The position numbers and the translations under genes were made by a program. Of a stretch of DNA of 64,000 bases, positions 35,786-45,342 are shown in pieces. Below the pieces are notes generated by a model. The model ran no database searches and was not told the DNA's origin. It was given only the letters and a program-made list of their open reading frames with translations. The stretch is from contig NC_013132.1 of assembly GCF_000024005.1 (NCBI RefSeq), positions 4,644,001 to 4,708,000 on the forward strand. Reading direction: 5' to 3'. The DNA is from Chitinophaga pinensis DSM 2588 (GTDB lineage: Bacteria > Bacteroidota > Bacteroidia > Chitinophagales > Chitinophagaceae). Within the stretch, counting starts at the first letter, position 1; each line of letters begins with the position of its first letter.

Positions 35786-38542
35786 TTATCTCAGCAGATC
35801 ATCAAACAGGATTGCTACATAGTAGATACCACCAGCTTTCGGGTTACCGAAGGAAGTCTGGAAGTAGTGATTGGTCACGTTGGAACCACCCACTTTGATT
35901 GTTCCTTTGATCTTCGGAATTCTGTAGTTAACCTGTGCATCAATGGTGCCATAGGCAGATACATCACCTCTCACGAAGCTGGAGCTCCAGGTGAAGGCAT
36001 CCTGCCAGCGGTACATAACATTAAAGCCTAAGTTTTTGTAAATGTTCTTATTGGCCACACCTATGTTGAAGCGATACTTCGGCGTATTAAAGTTGTTATC
36101 AAGATCGCTTTCATTGTTGGTGAGATCATTATAAGAGAAGTTACCGGATAAGGTCCAGCTGTTGATCAGGTAGTCCAGTCCGATAGCGCCGCCCTGTGCT
36201 TTCACTGTTTCAGGATTGTTTACATAAGTAGCGAAAATTCTCGCGCTGTTCAGTGCCGGATCCTGTGTCAGTGGCTGTGTAGGCTGTATCAGCGCTACGT
36301 AAGAGAGGAAGTTTTTATAAGCGCTGTAGTAATAATAAGCGTCGATCAATAAGCGGTTTTTGATAAGCCCCTTATAACCGATTTCATAAGCGCTTACGCT
36401 CTCTGGTCTGAATTTATTGAAAGTATATTGCTGTAACTGACTTGGATCGCCGGTTGCTGCATAACGCTGTACGCTGGCTTGCGTATAACCTTTGTTGTTA
36501 TACAGGTCATACTTATTCAGCAGTTCTGGTAAACCACCTATCAGACGTGTATTGGCACGGATAGGCAGATCGATGTACTGATCCTGATTGGTAGGATTGC
36601 GGTAGGCTGTCTGGAAGGACAGACGGATATTATGACGTGGCGCTACGGTGAATACACCTGATAAACGTGGCGTAAAGCGGCCGTCAAAATTCTCATTCTT
36701 GTCATAACGGATAGATCCGGTAAGTTTGATCCTGTCGTTCACCAGTTTTTTGCCGACCTGCAGATAGGCCCCATATTCATCAATCTTGATACGGCCGTCT
36801 GCATCGTCAAAGATAGTACCGTCGGAGTTCAGGGAATAGCGGCGTAAAGACGCTCCTGCCTGTACTTCCAGTACTTTGATATGATCGCTGAAGTCATAGA
36901 ATCCTTCGTAGTGATAGAGGTTTGTTTTATCGTTGAATTTCGCACCGTTTCTGCCGGCCCCGAAACCAATATAATTGCTGGTGATGGTTTCTTTTGCCTG
37001 ATTAAAGGCAGCGGAACCAGGGGCTAAACGGTTTCTGTCAGCAAATCGTCTTGCAAGGGAGTGCGCTTCTTCATTGGTCTTTGCACCCGGATTACCTGGA
37101 AGAACACCGGCTCTTGCCTGGTTATAAACGGTTGCATATTCCGCAAACCATCCACCGTTGATATTACCATTGGCATCTCTTGTAACGCTTGGATTGTACG
37201 CTTCATTCAGGATGGTACCCAGCGCTGTTGCGTTATAGGCTTCTCCTGAGCGTTCCTGAGTGGTATAACCACGAACGAAGAAGCGTTTGCCGCGTACTTC
37301 CAGTTTGTATTGTCCCAGGTTGAATTTGCGCAGGGAGTAACGGTCAGAACCTGTGTAAACCGTTGTACCGGTTCCCCAGTTACCTTGCAGGATCACCTCT
37401 GTATTGTCAGTGACTTTGTAATGGAAGGCAGCGCCTGTTTTTAAACTGTGCGTACCATAATCCACCAGGTCTCTTTCCTTGTAACCGGTACGGGAAACGG
37501 CCTGTCCGTTGAGTAATCCGCCGGTTGCACCAAAGGTATTGGTGATCTCGTCACCATAAATGTTGACACCGTCGTAATTAGGATCCTGTGCGTGCGAGAA
37601 GCCTGGTTTTGTGGTCAGGTTCAGTCTGCTGAAATTGGTAGAGTCAATAGCCTGCCAGTCGTCAGCCTGCATATAACCAAAGTTCAGTTTAAAGGCAAAC
37701 TTTCCGAAAGCCTTTGCATAACGGGCCGTGACATCAGGAATGAATCCTATGTAGTTCTGCTGTTTTTTACCGACATGGTTGATACCGCCCTGGAGTTTCA
37801 GGCTCAGTCCCTGGTATTCGAAAGGACTTTTGCTGGTCATCAGCAGGGTACCGTTCATACCGCCTGCACCATAGAGGGCAGAGGAAGCGCCGGGCAGTAA
37901 TTCTACGCTGGCTACGTCCAGTTCGGAAATACCTACGATGTTACCTACAGAGAAGTTGAGACCGGGGGCCTGGTTGTCCATACCATCCATCAGCTGATTA
38001 AAGCGGGTGTTACCATTGGTATTGAAACCCCTGGTGGTAATGGTACGGAAAGTGAGACTCTGTACGCTGGATTCTACCCCTTTCAGGGACGGTAAGGCGT
38101 CATAGAAACTAGGGGTAGGGGACTCGCGTATAGCCGTGGCGTTCAGCTTCTCAATAGATACCGGCGATTCCAGTATACTTTGAGAAACGCGGCTGGCTGC
38201 TACAACGATCTCTTCTCCCAGGATCTCTGTTGATGTGAGTTGTACCGTAATATTACCGGCACTGTTAACCACCACTGAATTATTCGTATAACCAACGGAG
38301 GAGAAAATAAGCGTCAGCGGAAACGACTTGCTGGTGTTGTACCGGAAATTACCGCTTCCGTCAGTAATAGTACCGGCCAGAGAGCCTTTTACACTGACCG
38401 TGACGCCTGGTAAGGGATTACCTGTTGTTTTGTCTGTTACCGTACCTGTAATGGTCTGCTGTTGTTGTCCATAGACGACAGAAGATAAGTTCATCAGCAA
38501 CAAAAGGGCGCACAAACAGGCGAGTTGTAAGTAGTTCTTCAT
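35786..38542 (-). CDS. TonB-dependent outer-membrane receptor with carboxypeptidase-like N-domain
   Basis: A 918-residue outer-membrane receptor. A signal peptide (1-25) is followed by a carboxypeptidase D regulatory-like domain (ITGTVTDKTTGNPLPGVTVSV, about 30-110), a plug domain (about 115-240, with TTRGFNTNGNTRFNQLMDG and VELLPGASSALYG), and a 22-strand-type barrel ending in a terminal Leu-Arg strand. No SusD partner follows, so it is not a typical SusCD glycan transporter; a metal-chelate, cobalamin or small-molecule ligand is more likely. It lies directly downstream of the CzcCBA-type operon on the same strand but is cut off from it by a terminator. Confidence 0.87.
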   Translation of the reverse strand: MKNYLQLACLCALLLLMNLSSVVYGQQQQTITGTVTDKTTGNPLPGVTVSVKGSLAGTITDGSGNFRYNTSKSFPLTLIFSSVGYTNNSVVVNSAGNITVQLTSTEILGEEIVVAASRVSQSILESPVSIEKLNATAIRESPTPSFYDALPSLKGVESSVQSLTFRTITTRGFNTNGNTRFNQLMDGMDNQAPGLNFSVGNIVGISELDVASVELLPGASSALYGAGGMNGTLLMTSKSPFEYQGLSLKLQGGINHVGKKQQNYIGFIPDVTARYAKAFGKFAFKLNFGYMQADDWQAIDSTNFSRLNLTTKPGFSHAQDPNYDGVNIYGDEITNTFGATGGLLNGQAVSRTGYKERDLVDYGTHSLKTGAAFHYKVTDNTEVILQGNWGTGTTVYTGSDRYSLRKFNLGQYKLEVRGKRFFVRGYTTQERSGEAYNATALGTILNEAYNPSVTRDANGNINGGWFAEYATVYNQARAGVLPGNPGAKTNEEAHSLARRFADRNRLAPGSAAFNQAKETITSNYIGFGAGRNGAKFNDKTNLYHYEGFYDFSDHIKVLEVQAGASLRRYSLNSDGTIFDDADGRIKIDEYGAYLQVGKKLVNDRIKLTGSIRYDKNENFDGRFTPRLSGVFTVAPRHNIRLSFQTAYRNPTNQDQYIDLPIRANTRLIGGLPELLNKYDLYNNKGYTQASVQRYAATGDPSQLQQYTFNKFRPESVSAYEIGYKGLIKNRLLIDAYYYYSAYKNFLSYVALIQPTQPLTQDPALNSARIFATYVNNPETVKAQGGAIGLDYLINSWTLSGNFSYNDLTNNESDLDNNFNTPKYRFNIGVANKNIYKNLGFNVMYRWQDAFTWSSSFVRGDVSAYGTIDAQVNYRIPKIKGTIKVGGSNVTNHYFQTSFGNPKAGGIYYVAILFDDLLR

Positions 38543-38669
38543 ACAGTGGCGATTTAGGATGATCTTGGGATTACGGTTCTGTTTTGTTGTTTTAATGAAT
38601 GTAAGGAAAATAGTTGAATAGTCGGCACAGCCGGCTTTATAGATAACAACCGGGAAGGGATTAAGTTCT

Positions 38670-38706
38670 AAATAAAAAAGGGTCCGCCATTGGCGAACCC
38701 TTTTGT
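38670..38706 (-). terminator. Terminator of the RND efflux operon
   Basis: On the minus strand AAAAGGGT (with CGCCA) pairs with ACCCTTTT (one internal mismatch), followed by TTTTTTATTT. It lies 20 bases after the stop of the CzcA-type gene. Confidence 0.82.
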
Positions 38707-38725
38707 GCAGGATAAATATAATTGA

Positions 38726-41700
38726 CTAATCCAGTTTCTGTCCCATTTTCCTGTAACCCAGGTAGAAGAACAGTGGGAATACCAGCAGCGTGAGTATAGT
38801 GGCAGTGATCAAGCCGCCAATTACTACGATGGCCAATGGTTTGGAAGTCTCAGAACCAATTCCCTTGGACAGTGCTGCTGGTAAGAGTCCTATTGCAGCC
38901 ATCAATGCCGTCATTACCACCGGACGTATTCTCGTACGTACCCCGTCTCTTATGGCTATTTCCAGTGTATGTTTATTAAATTCATGTCGTTTGACCGACT
39001 GCATATTATTCTTAAATACCGATATCAGGATCACCCCATTCTGTATACAGATACCGAACAATGCGATAAAACCGATACCTGCCGATATGCTGAAGTTAGT
39101 CCCCGATATAAGCAGGGCGGCAATGCCCCCGATAATGGCAAATGGTACGTTGATCAATACCAGACCGGCGTCCTTCACATTACCGAACATCACAAACAGG
39201 ATCAGGAAGATAATCATCAGACTGATAGGTACTACCTGCGTCAGCCGTTTGGTGGCACGTTGCTGATTTTCAAAGTCGCCCGCCCATTGCATCTCATAGC
39301 CTTTATCCAGCTTTACCGTTTTATCTACCTTATCTTGTGCCTCTGCTATCACGCTACCCATGTCACGGCCACGGATGGAGAACTTAACGGCAGTATAACG
39401 CCTGTTGTCGTCGCGGAAAATAATACTCGGACCGGTCAGTGTACGGATAGTGGCGATGTTCTTAATCGGCACCCGTGCACCGCGAAGGGTAGGAACCATC
39501 AGATTACTGATTACTTCTGCTGTGTTGCGGTATTTCTCTTCATAGCGTAGCCGTAACTGGAATTTACGCTCTCCTTCATATATCTGTGTAATGGCCTTAC
39601 CCCCGATCGCCATTTCTATGATCGCATTCGCGTCTGCAGTAGTAACGCCATAAAGGGCCATTTTATTTTCATCAAGGTCAATTCTCATCTCAGGCTGCCC
39701 GATATTTTTGATCACGCCCAGGTCAGTGACACCCGGAATGTCCTTCATGATGTCATAGACCTCGTTTGCGCGGGCTTCTGTGTAGGTCAGGCTGTCGCCA
39801 TAGATCTTCACGCAAAGCGATCCTTTTACCCCGGATACGGCTTCTTCCACGTTATCCATGATCGGCTGTGAGAAGTTCAGGTTTACCCCAGGGTAGACGG
39901 CCAGCTGTTCCTGCATCTTATCAATCAGTTCCTCTTTTGTCAACCCGCTCTTCCATTCACTCTTCGGATAAATATCTACGTGGAATTCAATGTTATAGAA
40001 TCCGGTAGCATCTGTTCCGTCGTTTGGACGGCCGGTTTGCGACATCACCTGTTTCACTTCCGGGAAAGCCAGGATGATACGGCGCATTTTATTCGCCAGT
40101 GTTTTTGATTCGTCCAGCGATACACTCAGCGGACAAGTCGCACGGATATAAATCGCTCCTTCATCCAGTTCCGGAAGGAACTCAGATCCCAGAAATTTAA
40201 AGCTGAATAACCCAACTACTACAAGTGCCGTTGAGACAAGCAGCGTCATACGTTTGTGACGGTAAGTGCGGGAGAACATTTTCATGACGCCATTGGTGAT
40301 GGCTTCCACGAATACGTTGTGTTTCTCACGTACGTTCTTCTTCAGCAGGAGGCTACTCAGCAGCGGTATCAGCGTCAGTGTCAGCAGCAGTGCGCCCAGT
40401 AACGCAAAACCTAATGTCCAGGCCAGCGGAGAGAACATTTTACCTTCTACTTTTTCAAAAGAGAAGATCGGCAGTAAACCGGCAATGATGATCAGTTTGG
40501 AGAAGAAGATCGCTTTACCGAGTTCTCCGCCTGTCTGTTTGATCAGGCCCAGTTTGGACAGTTTGTTAAACCGTTCCATGCCCATCTGATGTTGCTTATG
40601 ATCGAGCAGTACAAAGATCCCCTCGACCATCACGACGGCGCCATCAATGATGATACCGAAATCTATCGCCCCCATCGACAGCAGGTTGGCTGACATGCCT
40701 TTCAGCGTCAGACAGATGAATGCAAATAAGAGTGCCAATGGTATTACGATCGCTACGATTACGGTAGTACGCCAATCCGCCATAAAGATGAAGACGATCA
40801 CCGTTACGAAGATGATACCTTCCAGCATGTTATGCAGTACGGTATGTGTAGCGAATTCGATCAGGTTGTTACGGTTGTAGAACGTGTTGATTTTCACATC
40901 TGCAGGCAATACCTTTTCATTCAGATAATTAATGCGGTCTTCTACACGTTTGATCACCTCGCTCGGGTTTTCTCCCTTACGCATTACGATGATCCCTTCT
41001 ACAACGTCGTTCTGTTTGTCACGGCCTACCTGTCCGAGTCGCGGAAGGGCAGATACCTCTACCTGTGCGATATCTTTTACCAGGATCGGCGTGTTATTGA
41101 TATTATCAACAATGATATTACCGATTTCTTCTGCGTTGTTCAGCAAGCCGATACCACGTACCACATATGCCTGTGAATTGTCGACGATCACATCGCCGCC
41201 CACATTGATATTACTCTTTGAAATAGCGTTGTACACATCAAGTGGCGTGATATCATAAGACGCCAGTTTCTGCGGATTTACGGTGATCTCATAGGTCTTC
41301 ACTTCACCGCCAAAACTCACGACGTCACCGACACCAGGTACATTTAACAGGCGGCGTTCGATAACCCAGTCCTGCAATGTTTTCAGTTCTTTTACCGTCT
41401 TTGTTTTGCTGTCCAGCGTATACCTGAAGATTTCACCCGTCGGACCGGTAGGCGGCTGTACGTCAGGGTCTGCGCCATCCGGCAGTTCGATATCACGTAA
41501 GAGGTTATTTACCTGCTGACGCGCGAATGCATCATCGACATTATCATCAAAGATCACTTTCACAACAGATAGTCCGAACACCGTGGTTGAACGTACAGAG
41601 GTCTTTTTCTGTACCGGGTTCATGGCTATCTCGATAGGCGCCGTTACAAATTTTTCCACCTCTTCGGCGCTTCTGCCGGGCCATTGGGTGATAATAGTGA

Positions 41701-41848
41701 TCTGTGTATTTGTTACATCCGGGAATGCTTCAATAGGAATATTTCTAAATGCGATCACACCCCATATAATGAGCAGGAGTGTGGCAAAACCTATGAAGAG
41801 CCGATTCTTCAGAGAAAAGGCAATGACTGACTTTATTAGCTTCTGCAT
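38726..41848 (-). CDS. CzcA-type heavy-metal RND efflux pump
   Basis: A 1,040-residue inner-membrane HME-RND transporter with 12 membrane helices and two large periplasmic loops. TM4 reads AIDFGIIIDGAVVMVEG: Asp396, Asp402 and Glu409 match the proton-relay D/D/E triplet of CzcA (divalent Zn, Co, Cd type) rather than the different TM4 of copper/silver CusA. It pairs with the adaptor and TolC proteins encoded just upstream to export metal ions across both membranes by proton antiport. Last gene of the three-gene operon, 14 bases after the adaptor stop, and followed by a terminator. Confidence 0.92.
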   Translation of the reverse strand: MQKLIKSVIAFSLKNRLFIGFATLLLIIWGVIAFRNIPIEAFPDVTNTQITIITQWPGRSAEEVEKFVTAPIEIAMNPVQKKTSVRSTTVFGLSVVKVIFDDNVDDAFARQQVNNLLRDIELPDGADPDVQPPTGPTGEIFRYTLDSKTKTVKELKTLQDWVIERRLLNVPGVGDVVSFGGEVKTYEITVNPQKLASYDITPLDVYNAISKSNINVGGDVIVDNSQAYVVRGIGLLNNAEEIGNIIVDNINNTPILVKDIAQVEVSALPRLGQVGRDKQNDVVEGIIVMRKGENPSEVIKRVEDRINYLNEKVLPADVKINTFYNRNNLIEFATHTVLHNMLEGIIFVTVIVFIFMADWRTTVIVAIVIPLALLFAFICLTLKGMSANLLSMGAIDFGIIIDGAVVMVEGIFVLLDHKQHQMGMERFNKLSKLGLIKQTGGELGKAIFFSKLIIIAGLLPIFSFEKVEGKMFSPLAWTLGFALLGALLLTLTLIPLLSSLLLKKNVREKHNVFVEAITNGVMKMFSRTYRHKRMTLLVSTALVVVGLFSFKFLGSEFLPELDEGAIYIRATCPLSVSLDESKTLANKMRRIILAFPEVKQVMSQTGRPNDGTDATGFYNIEFHVDIYPKSEWKSGLTKEELIDKMQEQLAVYPGVNLNFSQPIMDNVEEAVSGVKGSLCVKIYGDSLTYTEARANEVYDIMKDIPGVTDLGVIKNIGQPEMRIDLDENKMALYGVTTADANAIIEMAIGGKAITQIYEGERKFQLRLRYEEKYRNTAEVISNLMVPTLRGARVPIKNIATIRTLTGPSIIFRDDNRRYTAVKFSIRGRDMGSVIAEAQDKVDKTVKLDKGYEMQWAGDFENQQRATKRLTQVVPISLMIIFLILFVMFGNVKDAGLVLINVPFAIIGGIAALLISGTNFSISAGIGFIALFGICIQNGVILISVFKNNMQSVKRHEFNKHTLEIAIRDGVRTRIRPVVMTALMAAIGLLPAALSKGIGSETSKPLAIVVIGGLITATILTLLVFPLFFYLGYRKMGQKLD

Positions 41849-41862
41849 AAGATTCTGCCTGA

Positions 41863-42942
41863 TTATTTAATGTTAAGAGCATCGTAGATAAAGACCTGTG
41901 CGGAGGTAACCACCTGGTCGCCTTCTTCCAGACCGGAAATGAATGCACGATCTTCAATTCTACGCAACAGGCTGATTTGCTTTATCTCCAGCTTGTTTGT
42001 TTTCCTTACTACTACATACTGTTTGCTGTTGTCCATCACGATGGCCTTTGCAGGAATGCTGAGCACAGCGCCGGTAGGTTTGGCGCTTACTTTAACAGTC
42101 GCAAACATCTCCGGTTTCAGTTCGCCGTTCGCATTCGGCATACTGATACGTACCTGCATGGTACGATTGGCCGGGTCCAGTACGTTGTATACTTTATCTA
42201 TTTTACCCAGGTATTCTTTCTCCGGATTTGCCAGCGTTTTTACTCTCACTTCATCGCCTAAACGGATATTAGCAATATCAGACTCATATACATTTGCAAT
42301 GATCCATACGGTAGACAGATCTGCAACAGTGAAGAGACTGTTGCTGTTATCCTGACGTACTTCAGAGTTGCCGGTGATGTTTTTCTCGATCACATAACCG
42401 CTGATCGGTGCTTTCAGCGTATAAGCCGCGCTGTTGCCACCGCTGATGCTGGCTACCTGATGGGCCCTGTTCAGTTCTGACTGTGCTTTTTTGTATTCTA
42501 TCTGTGCAGAGAGATAATCCTGTTGTGTAGCGAGGTTTCCTTCAAAGAGGGACTTTTGTGTTTCGACGTTCTTTTTCGCCATCTCCAGACTGGATTCTGC
42601 GATCGATACATCGTTGGTGATACCGGCTACTTCTGCACTCTGTAATACGGCCAGTACCTGACCCTGTTTTACATAGTCGCCCAGTTCTACCTGTACACTT
42701 TTTATTTTACCACTGACGAGTGCAAACACTTTTGACTGTTTGCTTTCATCCGGTTGGATTTTACCGTTCAGTTTAATAGACTCTGAAGGTTCTTCCATTT
42801 TTGCCGCGGCTGTTTCCACGTTTTTAATCAGACTATCAGATACGGCCGGTTCGTCTTTTTTGCTCTCTGTGTGATGAGCGCCGCAGGCAGACAGCATACC
42901 TGCAAAGGCGAGTGGCAGAAGATATATTGCGAAAGATTTCAT
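41863..42942 (-). CDS. RND efflux periplasmic adaptor (CzcB/CusB family lipoprotein)
   Basis: A 359-residue membrane-fusion protein. The ATG at 42940-42942 gives a lipoprotein signal with LSAC (Cys20); a TTG four codons earlier is less likely. Domains in order: N-terminal barrel entry (55-75), lipoyl half-motif GKIKSVQVELGDYVKQGQVLA (80-100), alpha-hairpin (about 110-165), second lipoyl half APISGYVIEK, beta-barrel (205-280), and membrane-proximal domain ending IYDALNIK. It bridges the RND pump and the TolC channel. It starts 15 bases after the TolC-family gene and is a useful comparison for the shortened adaptor at 53451-54116. Confidence 0.9.
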   Translation of the reverse strand: MKSFAIYLLPLAFAGMLSACGAHHTESKKDEPAVSDSLIKNVETAAAKMEEPSESIKLNGKIQPDESKQSKVFALVSGKIKSVQVELGDYVKQGQVLAVLQSAEVAGITNDVSIAESSLEMAKKNVETQKSLFEGNLATQQDYLSAQIEYKKAQSELNRAHQVASISGGNSAAYTLKAPISGYVIEKNITGNSEVRQDNSNSLFTVADLSTVWIIANVYESDIANIRLGDEVRVKTLANPEKEYLGKIDKVYNVLDPANRTMQVRISMPNANGELKPEMFATVKVSAKPTGAVLSIPAKAIVMDNSKQYVVVRKTNKLEIKQISLLRRIEDRAFISGLEEGDQVVTSAQVFIYDALNIK

Positions 42943-42957
42943 GACTGGTTTCAATTA

Positions 42958-44259
42958 TTATTTGTTATTGAACAAGGTTTTGCCCACTGCGAAGTTGAGC
43001 GTTTCTATTGCCTGCATCCGGGCATTCTGCAGCTGGTTGAGCTGGAGCATATTTTCCTTATAGGAATCGTAAAAGTCAGTCAGTTCAAGCAGACTGATAT
43101 TCTTTTTTAGGAAATTATCTGTGATGGCCTGCAGTAATTGCTCAAACTGACCACGGAATTCCGGATCGACTGTTTCCAGCATTTTATCTGTATTGATGGC
43201 TTTCGCATATGCCGTCTGCACTTCATTTTCTACAGCCTGTGTCTGTTGTTGTACCAGTAGTTTGGTCTGGTCCATGCTGTATCTGGCAGCCTTGATATTG
43301 ACCTGGTTACGGTTGAAGAAAGGAAGGTCGATACCGACATTCAGGAAGGTTGCATTGTCCACGAAGCTACCGCGTTTATCAAAGTTGGCGCCCAGTGTGA
43401 GATCGGGTACTGCCATGGCTTTTTGCAGGTTATAGTTCTGCTGGTTATAACGAAGGTTGTTCTGTGCGAGTTGCAGGTCCTGCCTGTTGGCATAAGCGCT
43501 ATCTACAAGGCTCTGCAGGCTGGTCTGCCTGATCTCCGGAATACCTGTTATGGCATCTTCCGGCATATCTAATACAAACCATGCGTGGTTGTTTTGCAGC
43601 AGCAGTTGTATTTCCGATTGCAGGTCATTGAGCTGGTTCTGCATACTGGTACGGTCGGCCCGCAGACTGTATAATAAAGAGCGTAGTCTTACGGCGTCTT
43701 TCAGCGTCACGAGTCCTTTCTGTTGCAGGTCTTTATAAGTAGCGTCCATTTTTGCCAGGGAAGAGATCTGTTCTTCATAGGCTTTCATGGAGTTTTGCAG
43801 ATAGTAGGCCTGGTAGAAATTACTGCGGAGCGTGAAACGCAGGGTGCGCAGCAGATCGAAAAAGGCGTTTTCCGCCATGCTGGCGTCGGTACGTGCCAGC
43901 TGCACCTGTTTATTTCTTTTACCGGCGAGCGATATCAGCTGCTGGATGCCCACTTCGTACTGGCCGTACTGGTTACTGACATCGAAGAATTTCTTTCTAT
44001 CCGGATTGTAAAGGTTACCGCTGAGGGTAAGATTAGGATTGTTATAAAGTTTCGCCTGGATAATTTCCGCCTGTGCGATGGATACATTGTATTTCTCCGC
44101 CAGCAGTTGCAGGTTCTTTTCAAGAAACTGTTTTTCTGCGTCCTGGAGGGTAATGTGCAGGGTATCCTGGGCCTGTACTGACGATTTTATGGTCAATAAC
44201 AGGACACAGCAGAGAAGTATCCGGCAGAACATGGCTATGCGCGCGTCCTTACTAGACAT
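42958..44259 (-). CDS. TolC-family outer-membrane efflux protein (CzcC-like)
   Basis: A 433-residue TolC-type protein with an N-terminal signal peptide (ending VQAQ near residue 31). It has two internally repeated helical-hairpin halves (LQLLAEKYNVSIAQAEIIQAKLYNNPNL... and DLQLAQNNLRYNQQNYNLQKAMAVPDL), which form the outer-membrane barrel and periplasmic tunnel. First gene of the czcCBA-type operon. The ATG at 44257-44259 is used; an alternative Met ten codons in would also fit a signal peptide. Confidence 0.9.
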   Translation of the reverse strand: MSSKDARIAMFCRILLCCVLLLTIKSSVQAQDTLHITLQDAEKQFLEKNLQLLAEKYNVSIAQAEIIQAKLYNNPNLTLSGNLYNPDRKKFFDVSNQYGQYEVGIQQLISLAGKRNKQVQLARTDASMAENAFFDLLRTLRFTLRSNFYQAYYLQNSMKAYEEQISSLAKMDATYKDLQQKGLVTLKDAVRLRSLLYSLRADRTSMQNQLNDLQSEIQLLLQNNHAWFVLDMPEDAITGIPEIRQTSLQSLVDSAYANRQDLQLAQNNLRYNQQNYNLQKAMAVPDLTLGANFDKRGSFVDNATFLNVGIDLPFFNRNQVNIKAARYSMDQTKLLVQQQTQAVENEVQTAYAKAINTDKMLETVDPEFRGQFEQLLQAITDNFLKKNISLLELTDFYDSYKENMLQLNQLQNARMQAIETLNFAVGKTLFNNK

Positions 44260-44400
44260 TTGATTCGTTTAAATAATATTTTACAAAAGAGGGTACGTGA
44301 AAAGATCAACAATACAGGCACAAAAAAGGTTCTGTCAGTCAACCGGTTACAGTTGTCTAACGTGCTCGCATAATGAGAGATCTGTAGAATGGTATGTAGA

Positions 44401-44772
44401 TCAGGCCTCGGGAGGCGGAGTGAGGATATCGTAGGCGATAGAGCTGACCTTCTGCACTTCTGACGGGGGGTAAGCGACTGCAAGATCTGCCGTGGTAGGC
44501 TCATCTCTTGTCAAAACTATTTCCTGGATATTGGAGACGTAACAGGTTACGCCGGAACTGCCGGTGAAATAGTGTGCAAGGTCATCATCTTCGTCTTGTG
44601 TGGTAATTTCTGTATTTCCGAGGATGATCTGGTCGATCAGTCCGAGGAAGGTGTTAATATCATTGATCTGACGGCCGCAGGCATCATATACGTCTTTTTC
44701 GTCCGTTACCGGAACGAACATCGTCGTGTTGACGTGAATGAAGAGTAATATGTATGCAAAAAACCTTGTCAT
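44401..44772 (-). CDS. Small secreted protein upstream of the efflux operon
   Basis: A 123-residue predicted exported protein of unknown function. The ATG at 44770-44772 gives MTRFFAYILLFIHVNTTMF, a signal-peptide-like N-terminus. The mature part is acidic (TTQDEDDDLAHYF) and has a Cys in VTCYVS and one in DACGRQ. It ends in PPPEA. It lies 141 bases upstream of the TolC gene on the same strand, so it may belong to the metal-efflux unit, perhaps as a periplasmic metal-binding factor (inference from the acidic run and position). Confidence 0.6.
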   Translation of the reverse strand: MTRFFAYILLFIHVNTTMFVPVTDEKDVYDACGRQINDINTFLGLIDQIILGNTEITTQDEDDDLAHYFTGSSGVTCYVSNIQEIVLTRDEPTTADLAVAYPPSEVQKVSSIAYDILTPPPEA

Positions 44773-44785
44773 AGTATTAACAATA

Positions 44786-44793
44786 CAAATATA
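44786..44793 (-). promoter_or_regulatory. Candidate -7 box upstream of the efflux unit
   Basis: The minus strand reads TATATTTG, a perfect TAnnTTTG, 13 bases before the ATG of the small secreted protein. No clear -33 box is seen. Confidence 0.45.
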
Positions 44794-45005
44794 GATTGGC
44801 CTATGTATAATAGTTATTGTCTTAAGGAACTTTAAGCCCATTTTAATGGGATTTTAACGCTTCAGAAGGCTATACAATATAAGTGTCAGGGATGCATCTG
44901 ATATGCGCCGGGTGGGCTTTTAGAAGGTTTTTGTATTAAGTTTTCGTCCGATGAGAGAGGTTTGTGGAGATTCGCTTGGTGTTCCGTATTACAAGGTCAT
45001 TATGC

Positions 45006-45062
45006 CCTTATTACGCCGTTAGCGCTTCGTTCATGAACGGACTACTAACGGCGTAGTAAAGG
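45006..45062. repeat. Long hairpin / cruciform-capable inverted repeat
   Basis: TACGCCGTTAG (45012-45022) pairs with CTAACGGCGTA (45045-45055), extended outward by four more pairs including one G-T. The loop holds a full palindrome CGTTCATGAACG (45028-45039). No T run follows, so it is not a standard terminator. Confidence 0.75.
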
Positions 45063-45171
45063 GATTAAGACGGTTTAATCGAAGAGATGATGCCTGAATG
45101 TAAGTCTGCTAAGGATTTTGGAAGGCCATTTTCAGAAAAGATCGTTTTAGGTATGGCAAACTGATCAAAGG

Positions 45172-45234
45172 AATTAGGAATTAGGAATTAGGAATTAGGA
45201 ATTAGGAATTAGGAATTAGGAATTAGGAATTAGG
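45172..45234. repeat. AATTAGG heptamer array, nine perfect units
   Basis: Nine uninterrupted copies of the 7-base unit AATTAGG (63 bases). A shorter inverse array follows 74 bases later. The same unit occurs again near 56.4 kb. Confidence 0.97.
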
Positions 45235-45308
45235 AACACAAGGCAAACAAGTAAAATTGCATCATTAGCCAATAGATAAATATGCGGCCTCTAAATAGTG
45301 ACCGTCTC

Positions 45309-45342
45309 AATTCCTAATTCCTAATTCGTAATTCCTAATTCT
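45309..45342. repeat. Inverse heptamer array abutting the metX stop
   Basis: About four and a half units of CCTAATT (one with a G) in the opposite orientation to 45172-45234. Read on the minus strand the array begins immediately at the TAG stop of metX. Confidence 0.93.

Larger units (their letters stand above)
44842..45340. other. About 500-base intergenic region with hairpin and heptamer arrays
   Basis: There is no gene here. It holds a long hairpin (45006-45062), an AATTAGG array (45172-45234), a 74-base unique stretch, and an inverse CCTAATT array (45309-45342) that touches the metX stop codon. The rest shows nothing recognisable. Confidence 0.7.

Noticed and set aside
35786..38542. SusC of a SusCD glycan-uptake pair
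   Set aside because: No SusD-like lipoprotein gene follows, and the protein is shorter than typical SusC.
45172..45342. Heptamer arrays as a CRISPR
   Set aside because: The 7-base units are contiguous with no spacers, and no cas gene is present in the window.
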